From positions 530,104 through 594,103 of the forward strand of contig JAHDCX010000001.1 of the NCBI GenBank assembly GCA_020629635.1: a stretch of 64,000 nucleotides of DNA, in the 5' to 3' direction. How positions within the stretch are numbered: position 1 is the first letter of the stretch; every line of letters begins with the position of its first letter. The position numbers were made by a program, and so were the translations under genes. The notes under the pieces are model-generated. The model was not told where the DNA came from. It saw only the letters and a list, made by a program, of their open reading frames with translations, and did not search any database. The DNA is from Acidimicrobiales bacterium. Lineage in GTDB: Bacteria; Actinomycetota; Acidimicrobiia; Acidimicrobiales; SHLQ01. This document shows positions 24,794-30,276 of the stretch, piece after piece.

Positions 24794-25533
24794 GTCCGGT
24801 CGTCCGAGTCGCCCATCCGACCGAGCAGGTCGTGACCCTCGGGTTCGATCTGCCGGAGAAGCGCAACGCCCTCGGTCTCGACATGGTCAACGAGATCGAC
24901 GCCGTACTCGACGCGCAGCGAAACGTCCCGTCGATCCTCGTGTTCCATTCGACCACGCCAGGCATGTTCATCTCGGGGGCCGACATCGCCGAGCTGCGCG
25001 ACCGGACCGCCGACGATGCGCGGGCAGCGATCAACGCCGGGCTCTTCGAGCGGATCGAGGCGCACCCGTGGCCGACGATCGCTGCGATCGACGGGTGGGC
25101 GCTCGGCGGGGGTTGCGAGCTCGCGATGGCATGCGATCTCCGGATCGCCACGCCGGCCTCGACCTTCGGGCAACCCGAGCTGTCGCTCGGGATCCTCGCT
25201 GGCGCGGGCGGCAACTGGCGTCTCCCGGCACTCGTCGGGCCCGGTCTCGCCCGGCGCATGCTCTACACCGGGCTTCGGATCGACGGCACCGAGGCACTCG
25301 CCGCAGGTCTCGTGGATCAACTGAGTGAGCCAGACGCGCTTATGGACGACGCACTCGCCGTGGCGGCCCGGATCGCCCGCAACTCGTGGCGAGCGCTCGA
25401 ACTCACCAAACAGGCCCTCGCCCAACACCGCCCGGCGACGACGGCGTTCGACATTGAAGCCCAGGCTGAGCTCTTCGAGTCGCAGGACAAGTACGACCGG
25501 ATGACAGCATTCCTGGAGCGCCGGAAGTCCTAG
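24790..25533 (+). CDS. Enoyl-CoA hydratase/isomerase (PaaF/PaaG-like)
   Basis: 247-residue crotonase-fold protein. The oxyanion-hole regions are 'TTPGMFISGADIAELRDR' and 'AIDGWALGGGCELAMACDLRIA'; 'FGQPELSLGILAGAGGNWRLPALVG' carries the first of the hydratase acids and has Gly at the second expected Glu position ('GAGGNW' rather than G-G-T-Q/E-R), so the reaction type (hydratase, isomerase or hydrolase) is uncertain. As the last gene of the paa operon it probably acts as PaaF or PaaG. Start GTG overlaps paaC; the stop overlaps the convergent VOC gene by 4 nt. Confidence 0.87.
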   Translation: MSPVVRVAHPTEQVVTLGFDLPEKRNALGLDMVNEIDAVLDAQRNVPSILVFHSTTPGMFISGADIAELRDRTADDARAAINAGLFERIEAHPWPTIAAIDGWALGGGCELAMACDLRIATPASTFGQPELSLGILAGAGGNWRLPALVGPGLARRMLYTGLRIDGTEALAAGLVDQLSEPDALMDDALAVAARIARNSWRALELTKQALAQHRPATTAFDIEAQAELFESQDKYDRMTAFLERRKS

Positions 25534-25964
25534 CCGAACGTCCCGTCGTCGTTGACCGAGGTGAACGGGCTGTAGGCGATCTCCCATTGCTCGCCGTTCG
25601 GGCCGGCGACGTATCCGCTGTAGCCGCCCCAGAAGACCTTCTCCGGCGCCTTCAGCACGGTCACGTCGTGCTCGGCCATTCTGGCGAACACTGCGTCGAC
25701 TTCAGCCTCGGTGTTGACGTTGTAGGCGAGAGTGAAGCCGCCTGGAGTGGCGACCTCGCCCTCGTGTTCGGAGGCGAAACTCGCCGCCGGATACAACGCG
25801 AGCTGGAAGCCGTTGAGTTGGTAGAACGCGATGTTCGCGGCCTCTTCCTCGCTCACGTCGATCGGCGTCCAGCCAAACACGGTGTTGTAGAAGTCGCGGG
25901 CCTCATCGAGGTCGCGGACGACGAGCGTGATGATGGACAAACGTTGTTCGAGCGGAGCGTTCAT
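25530..25964 (-). CDS. VOC-superfamily (glyoxalase-like) protein
   Basis: 144 residues. One vicinal-oxygen-chelate unit: 'LSIITLVVRDLDEARDFYNTVFGWTPIDVSEEEAANIAFYQLNGFQLALYPAASFASE' followed by 'TLAYNVNTEAEVDAVFARMAEHDVTVLKAPEKVFWGGYSGYVAGPNGEQWEIAYSPF'. The usual metal His at the start of beta-1 is replaced ('IITLVV'), and the Glu in 'EQWEIAY' remains, so metal binding may be incomplete. Such proteins range from glyoxalases to antibiotic-binding proteins. ATG 25964 follows a TAGTCT -10 box by 6 nt. Confidence 0.85.
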   Translation of the reverse strand: MNAPLEQRLSIITLVVRDLDEARDFYNTVFGWTPIDVSEEEAANIAFYQLNGFQLALYPAASFASEHEGEVATPGGFTLAYNVNTEAEVDAVFARMAEHDVTVLKAPEKVFWGGYSGYVAGPNGEQWEIAYSPFTSVNDDGTFG

Positions 25965-25970
25965 GGCCGC

Positions 25971-25976
25971 AGACTA
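25971..25976 (-). promoter_or_regulatory. Leaderless -10 box of the VOC gene
   Basis: TAGTCT on the minus strand, 6 nt before ATG 25964. Confidence 0.45.
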
Positions 25977-26003
25977 CGGGTCGGCTCTGACAGCCTCGAG
26001 AAA

Positions 26004-26034
26004 CCCCACACGAGTGGGGCGGTTCCGCGGAACC
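26004..26034 (+). repeat. 31-bp double-palindrome repeat, copy R1
   Basis: CCCCACACGAGTGGGG hairpin followed by C and the perfect palindrome GGTTCCGCGGAACC. In R1 the first stem is 6 bp (CCCCAC/GTGGGG), a change that lengthens the pairing compared with the other copies. It lies 3' of the shortened histidine phosphatase gene. Confidence 0.9.
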
Positions 26035-26036
26035 AT

Positions 26037-26324
26037 TCAGCGGAAGTGAACGGTCTTCTGGCGGTTCTCCGACTTGATCTCAATGAGCGCGCCATGGGGG
26101 AGCGACTCGCGGAGCGCCTCATCAGGATCCAGCCCCAGCAGGTGTCCCAGGATCATTCTGCCGACCATCTCGTGGGTGACAAGGAGCGGAGCCGTGTGTC
26201 GACAATCCGCAATGGCGTCGACCTCAGCTGCCGAACGTCTCCTTGCATCTTCGTCGCTTTGGCGCCGTCGCTCCCGGTTCCATTCGGTCTGCCCATGGCG
26301 TGCGAGCAATACTCGCGTTGGCAT
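26037..26324 (-). pseudogene. Internally shortened histidine phosphatase (phosphoglycerate mutase superfamily)
   Basis: 95 codons. The N-terminus has the phosphate-binding motif of the family, 'VLLARHGQTEWNRERRRQ', and the C-terminal part 'APLLVTHEMVGRMILGHLLGLDPDEALRESLPHGALIEI' matches the second His region. The middle third of a normal roughly 200-residue enzyme, including the ExxxGxxEG acid/base segment, is missing, and the junction is a short charged linker. The reading frame is intact, so it may still be expressed, but it is unlikely to be active. ATG 26324. The gene sits exactly between repeat copies R1 and R2. Confidence 0.7.
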
Positions 26325-26370
26325 CTCGTTCACGACCGCAGCTTGCCGTAGATCCCGCTTTGGCCGGAAA

Positions 26371-26401
26371 CCCCACACGAATGGGGCGGTTCCGCGAAAC
26401 C
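26371..26401 (+). repeat. 31-bp double-palindrome repeat, copy R2
   Basis: CCCCACACGAATGGGG then C and GGTTCCGCGAAACC; one mismatch in the second palindrome. Same orientation as the other copies. Confidence 0.9.
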
Positions 26402-26403
26402 GC

Positions 26404-26994
26404 TCAGCTGTCCGGCCAGATTCGGCGGGCTTGCCCTGCCGCTTCACGGATCTGATCGGTGTCGAGGGCGATCGAGGTCTCGGCGATGTCGTGTGCGGGC
26501 CAGGCAGCGAACACCCGTGTTTCTCCGGCTGGGGGCAACGGCCAAATCCAATATTCAAACGACCAGTGGTCTCTTCCGCCGCTGCCGCCTGAGCAATGGC
26601 AGAGCGGCGGTCTCGGCGGTCCGTCTGGGTCCGGCCATGGTCTGTCGGGCCGGATGTTTGCCCAGGCGGACCCATCTCCAAATCGAAAGCCGAACTGTAG
26701 GAGGTCGGCATCATCTCGACTGCCGGGGTCATAGCGATGATGTTCGAACGGGGCGTGCCAGACCTCGTCGCCGAGCGAGTCACGAAGCCAGAGATCGAGC
26801 GTGAACTGAAGGCCGTCGTCAAATGCGTTGAGGTGCGACAGCGCGAGTGCTGCGAAATCGGTCTCGAAGACGACGAAGGTGCCTGGTACCGAGCCCGGCA
26901 CGATTCCGGACGGAACGCCGAACCACGGCTGGTGCGCGGGCCGTTCTGGACGTTCGGGTTCGGGCATCTCTTCGAACGACGAGAAGAAGCTCAC
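26404..26994 (-). CDS. Conserved hypothetical protein
   Basis: 196 residues, soluble, rich in Trp and Pro. It begins 'VSFFSSFEEMPEPERPERPA' followed by 'HQPWFGVPSGIVPGSVPGTF', and continues with a beta-rich region ('FVVFETDFAALALSHLNAFDDGLQFTLDLWLRD') and the strand-like C-terminal 'HWSFEYWIWPLPPAGETRVFAAWPAHDI'. It looks like an unnamed actinobacterial family I recall, with no assigned function. GTG 26994 is chosen because AGGGGGA lies 7 nt upstream. The stop abuts repeat R2 (2 nt) and the gene is flanked by R2 and R3. Confidence 0.7.
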   Translation of the reverse strand: MSFFSSFEEMPEPERPERPAHQPWFGVPSGIVPGSVPGTFVVFETDFAALALSHLNAFDDGLQFTLDLWLRDSLGDEVWHAPFEHHRYDPGSRDDADLLQFGFRFGDGSAWANIRPDRPWPDPDGPPRPPLCHCSGGSGGRDHWSFEYWIWPLPPAGETRVFAAWPAHDIAETSIALDTDQIREAAGQARRIWPDS

Positions 26995-27060
26995 GGGCCA
27001 TTCCCCCTCGGTGGGCGAGTCCAGCCCATGCTGGCATCGATCGACGATGGCTGCCCGATA

Positions 27061-27091
27061 CCCCACACGAATGGGGCGGTTCCGCGGAACC
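27061..27091 (+). repeat. 31-bp double-palindrome repeat, copy R3
   Basis: CCCCACACGAATGGGG, C, then the perfect GGTTCCGCGGAACC. It lies upstream of the DUF222/HNH gene and forms a direct-repeat pair with R4. Confidence 0.9.
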
Positions 27092-27093
27092 GA

Positions 27094-27117
27094 GGGCCGG
27101 GGGCTGGGGGCCGGGGG
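27094..27117 (+). other. G-quadruplex-forming motif
   Basis: Four G tracts of 3, 5, 5 and 5 separated by dinucleotides (cc, ct, cc) within 24 nt, immediately after repeat R3 and 56 nt upstream of the HNH gene start. It fits the canonical intramolecular G4 pattern on the coding strand. Confidence 0.7.
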
Positions 27118-27137
27118 ATGCTGTCACACCCCCGTCG

Positions 27138-27143
27138 TAGGGT
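27138..27143 (+). promoter_or_regulatory. Putative -10 box of the DUF222/HNH gene
   Basis: TAGGGT; predicted transcription start near 27150, giving a leader of about 24 nt that contains a purine-rich ribosome-binding site. Confidence 0.35.
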
Positions 27144-27144
27144 C

Positions 27145-27159
27145 GTTCGCAGAGCGAAC
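27145..27159. promoter_or_regulatory. Inverted repeat at the start of the HNH gene leader
   Basis: GTTCGC-AGA-GCGAAC, perfect 6-bp arms directly after the -10 box; a possible operator or 5' hairpin. Confidence 0.4.
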
Positions 27160-27173
27160 GGAAGGGGCCCAAG

Positions 27174-28625
27174 ATGGGTGTGTCGACGATGCAGGGCGAG
27201 GATCGCCTGTTGGCGTTGTTCGAAGACGGGGTCGACCTCGAGTCGGTGCCGACCAAAGTGCTGGAGGCGTCGATCTCGTCGTACGCCGGACGGATGGCGG
27301 CCTCGATGGCGCGGTGGCTGTCGTGGATCGCGGTGTTTGATCGTCGTGAGGGATGGTTCGAGTGGGGGCAGCAGTCGTGTGCCGGCTGGCTGAACTGGAA
27401 GTGCGGGGTCGACACCCGTACGGCGCGTGAGCAGGTGCGGGTCGCTCGGGCGCTCGAGCATCTTCCGCTCATTCAGGAGGTGTTCGCAGCCGGCGAGTTG
27501 TCGTATTCGAAGGTGCGGGCGTTGACGCGTGTCGCCAACGAATTCAACGAGGGTGACCTCGTCGAGGTCGCGCTTCACACGACGGCGTCGCAGCTCGAGC
27601 GGACGTGCCGCAAGCTCGCCGACAAGGATCCAGCGGTGGAATGGTCGCCCTCGGTCGTGTTCGAATCGTGCGGTGATCACGGTCGCATCGTGATCACCGT
27701 GCCCATCGACGAGTACCAGCGTGCAAAGCAGGCCACGTTGGCGGCGTCGGAGCAGGTTGTCGATGACGCCGTGGCGGCGACAGATGGCGGACACAGCCGC
27801 CGGGAGGTCGTCGACGGCTTGGGTGGCGTCGGAGCGGTGCGGGCGACGGTTGCTGCGTCGTTGATGTCTGGAGCGTTGGACCGCCCGGAGGGTCCGTTCG
27901 ACGACGCGATCGTGGTGGTCGACGCCTGCGCGCTCCGAGACCCGGATTCGGCGACATCCCCCGAAGCGTTGCCCACCGGCGCTGGCAATTGTGTTGACCC
28001 GGAGTGCTCGATGGCGGGAGAGGCGATTCCGCCGTTGGTGGCTCGTCGCATCACGTGCGATGCCCGGTTGCAGGTCGGGCTCGACGAAGGCGGAGATGTC
28101 GCCATGAGTTTGGGCCGTGAGCAGCGGGTTGTGAGTCGCCACCTCCGACGTCTCGTGATGCGACGGGATCTCCACATGTGCCGGTTCCCGGGATGTGGAG
28201 TCGAACGCGGGCTGCACGCCCACCACGTGGTCCATTGGGCCGATGGCGGCGAAACCGAACTCGCCAACCTCATTGCCTTGTGTCCGTTCCACCACACCTC
28301 CGTGCATGAGGGCGGCTGGTCGATCATGAACAAGAACGGTCGATTCGTGTTCTACGACCCCGCGGGCCACGAGGCGGTCGTTCCTCGTCTACGCGACGTC
28401 ACGGGCGGTGCGATCGAACCCGAACGAACCCCCGTGCGACGGCGAGCGACCGACATCGAACCGCTCGCCGGAACCGGCGAACGCATGGACTTCGACTACG
28501 TGGTCGATATTCTCGTGACAAGCGCAGAGGCCCGGCGCCGGCGGGCCGAAGTCGAAACTCCCAAACCCCACACGAATGAGGCGGTTCTGCGGAACCGCGC
28601 TGCGCTCGCCTCAGTTCCAGCGTGA
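27174..28625 (+). CDS. DUF222 and HNH-endonuclease domain protein (13E12 repeat family)
   Basis: 483 residues. The DUF222 region (about 20-300) has the typical 'SCAGWLNWKCGVDTRTAREQVRVARALEHLPLIQEVFAAGELSYSKVRALTRVA'. The C-terminal HNH nuclease motif is complete: 'CRFPGCGVERGLHAHHVVHWADGGETELANLIALCPFHHTSVHEGGW', with paired Cys, HH and final H. Such genes are multicopy in many actinobacteria (REP13E12 in Mycobacterium tuberculosis), and their function is not established. A GAAGGGG ribosome-binding site precedes ATG 27174. The last about 20 codons run through repeat R4 ('KPHTNEAVLRNRA'), so the repeat forms the C-terminus. The 3' end overlaps the convergent WYL gene by 15 nt. Confidence 0.9.
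   Translation: MGVSTMQGEDRLLALFEDGVDLESVPTKVLEASISSYAGRMAASMARWLSWIAVFDRREGWFEWGQQSCAGWLNWKCGVDTRTAREQVRVARALEHLPLIQEVFAAGELSYSKVRALTRVANEFNEGDLVEVALHTTASQLERTCRKLADKDPAVEWSPSVVFESCGDHGRIVITVPIDEYQRAKQATLAASEQVVDDAVAATDGGHSRREVVDGLGGVGAVRATVAASLMSGALDRPEGPFDDAIVVVDACALRDPDSATSPEALPTGAGNCVDPECSMAGEAIPPLVARRITCDARLQVGLDEGGDVAMSLGREQRVVSRHLRRLVMRRDLHMCRFPGCGVERGLHAHHVVHWADGGETELANLIALCPFHHTSVHEGGWSIMNKNGRFVFYDPAGHEAVVPRLRDVTGGAIEPERTPVRRRATDIEPLAGTGERMDFDYVVDILVTSAEARRRRAEVETPKPHTNEAVLRNRAALASVPA
28566..28596 (+). repeat. 31-bp double-palindrome repeat, copy R4 (degenerate, inside the HNH gene)
   Basis: CCCCACACGAATGAGG, C, then GGTTCTGCGGAACC; two substitutions break pairing in both stems. It encodes the end of the DUF222/HNH protein. 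Confidence 0.85.
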
Positions 28626-29558
28626 CGCGAGTTCGCCGGCGATGCGGCGCATTTCGGCAACGAGTTCGTCTGGCGGGTCGACGAACTCGACGTCGTTGCC
28701 GAAGCCAGCGATCTGGCTGGCGAGTGCGGCGGCGTTGTGCTCCGTGAGCTCGGCTTCGATGCGGTCGTCCGATGTCGGCCCGATGGTGCGGTAGCGGCCA
28801 CGAAAGACGAAGGCCACGTGTCGAGCCATCGACTCGTCGATAATCACGCGGGTCGAGAACTGGCGGGCTTGGCCCGCCACAGCGTCGAGCACACCACGCC
28901 ACACCTCATCGAGGTCGAAACCTTCGGGGACGACAACCGGGTCAGATAAGACCACCAACGACCGGATTCGATCGACGCGATAGGTGCGGACACCACGGTC
29001 GGTATCGGCGACGAGGTACCAGACGTGACGTTTGGTCACGAGTCCGAGCGGATGCACGACTCGGCTCCGTCGGGTCGATCGAGGGCCGGCGTAGTCGAAC
29101 CGAACCTGCCGCTCGGCGACGGTGGCATCGATCAGGTCGTCGAGTGCGTCGGGTTCGTCGCCCTCCTTCGGGTTCGACCAGCCGGCACCGTCGATGCGGA
29201 CCCGATCGGCGATCGCGGCCGCGTCGTCGCGAAACGGCTCCGGGAGTGCGCCGAGCAGCTTTCGTAGCGTCGATCGATCCTCAACACGGCCCTGCAGTCG
29301 TGGGCCGGCAGCGAGAAACAGTGCTCGCACCTCGGGCGACCGGAGCCCGGTCAGGTCGGTCGTCGCTCCGTCGAGCAGGCGCCATCCGCCGCCACGGCCC
29401 GGCTGGGAGTAGATCGGTATGCCGCTCATCGCCAACGCCTCGAGGTCTCGGCGCGCCGTCCGTTCGGAGACCTCGAGCTCGTCGGCCACCTCCGCTGCGG
29501 TCACCTGGCCGCGCTGTTGCATCAGCAACACGATGGCGATGAGGCGGTCGCTCTTCAT
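28611..29558 (-). CDS. WYL-domain transcriptional regulator (YafY type)
   Basis: 315 residues. N-terminal DeoR-like helix-turn-helix ('RLIAIVLLMQQRGQVTAAEVADELEVSERTARRDLEALAMSGIPIYSQPGRGGGWRLL'), then a WYL ligand-binding domain ('ERQVRFDYAGPRSTRRSRVVHPLGLVTKRHVWYLVADTDRGVRTYRVDRI') and a WCX C-terminal extension. WYL regulators respond to nucleic acids or small ligands. ATG 29558 has AAGGAG 9 nt upstream. It is divergent to the MDMPI-like gene, with a perfect inverted repeat between them, the presumed operator for both. Confidence 0.9.
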   Translation of the reverse strand: MKSDRLIAIVLLMQQRGQVTAAEVADELEVSERTARRDLEALAMSGIPIYSQPGRGGGWRLLDGATTDLTGLRSPEVRALFLAAGPRLQGRVEDRSTLRKLLGALPEPFRDDAAAIADRVRIDGAGWSNPKEGDEPDALDDLIDATVAERQVRFDYAGPRSTRRSRVVHPLGLVTKRHVWYLVADTDRGVRTYRVDRIRSLVVLSDPVVVPEGFDLDEVWRGVLDAVAGQARQFSTRVIIDESMARHVAFVFRGRYRTIGPTSDDRIEAELTEHNAAALASQIAGFGNDVEFVDPPDELVAEMRRIAGELASRWN

Positions 29559-29586
29559 GATTGGTCGCTCCTTACAATTGCAGTAT

Positions 29587-29614
29587 CGGTCAGAAAGTGG
29601 CCATGTTCTGACCG
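29587..29614. promoter_or_regulatory. Candidate operator between WYL regulator and MDMPI-like gene
   Basis: CGGTCAGAA (29587-29595) and TTCTGACCG (29606-29614) are perfect 9-bp inverted arms around a 10-nt spacer. It ends 11 nt before the -10 box (29626) of the divergent gene. Confidence 0.65.
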
Positions 29615-29625
29615 GTTTCGGCACA

Positions 29626-29631
29626 AATACT
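29626..29631 (+). promoter_or_regulatory. Putative -10 box of the MDMPI-like gene
   Basis: AATACT, 6 nt before ATG 29638. Confidence 0.4.
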
Positions 29632-29637
29632 GCGACC

Positions 29638-30255
29638 ATGACACAACGCACCGACTCCACACCGACTCCCGAAGCCCCGCAGGCGGGTGACCCTCGCTAC
29701 GACTTCGGCAACGTGAGCCACGCGGTCCGCTCCCTGATCGAGGGCACCGCACCGGCGGATCTCCCGAAGCCGACGCCGTGCCCTGACTACGACGTGTCGC
29801 ACCTGATCGATCATCTCGTTCTGGTCATGAAGCGGGTCGCGCATATGGGTGACGGAGGGGTCTGGAGCGATGTCGACCATGTCGACCACGAAGGCGTCGA
29901 GGCAAAGCTCGCGGCCTGGACCGCTGCCGGACATGCCGTCATGGAGGCCTGGGCCGATCCGGCCACGCTCGAACAGATCTGCCATGCGCCGTTCGGCGAT
30001 GTTCCCGGTGCGCCCGTTCTCTACACGTACACCGCCGAGCTCGCGACACACGCATGGGACCTCTCGACGGCGACCGAGCGGACTCCCGCGATCGCCGATG
30101 AATTCCTCCAGGGTGCGTGGGTGGCCGTGCAGAACATCCCCGCGGACGGTCGTGAAGACCCGATGATCCCGTTCGGCCCAGTCGTCAACGTCGCCGACAC
30201 TGCGCCGCTGCAACTCCAGATCGCCGGCTGGATGGGGCGGCCGGTCGGGGGCTGA
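29638..30255 (+). CDS. TIGR03086-type / mycothiol-dependent maleylpyruvate isomerase-like protein
   Basis: 205 residues with the DinB/MDMPI four-helix fold: 'SLIEGTAPADLPKPTPCPDYDVSHLIDHLVLVMKRVAHMGDG' with the conserved His in 'HLIDHL', and a second signature 'VLYTYTAELATHAWDLSTATERTPAIADE' supplying further metal-ligand His. Such proteins bind a metal and act as thiol-dependent transferases or isomerases, many with unknown substrate. Likely regulated by the divergent WYL protein. Upstream residues in the same frame are not part of the family, so ATG 29638 is used. Confidence 0.82.
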   Translation: MTQRTDSTPTPEAPQAGDPRYDFGNVSHAVRSLIEGTAPADLPKPTPCPDYDVSHLIDHLVLVMKRVAHMGDGGVWSDVDHVDHEGVEAKLAAWTAAGHAVMEAWADPATLEQICHAPFGDVPGAPVLYTYTAELATHAWDLSTATERTPAIADEFLQGAWVAVQNIPADGREDPMIPFGPVVNVADTAPLQLQIAGWMGRPVGG

Positions 30256-30276
30256 GCTGTCCGTCGAGCTGAGTGG

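Noticed and set aside
26004..28596. The four 31-bp repeats as a CRISPR array
   Set aside because: Spacing is 336-1474 bp with genes between copies; the repeats are double palindromes and no cas genes are present.
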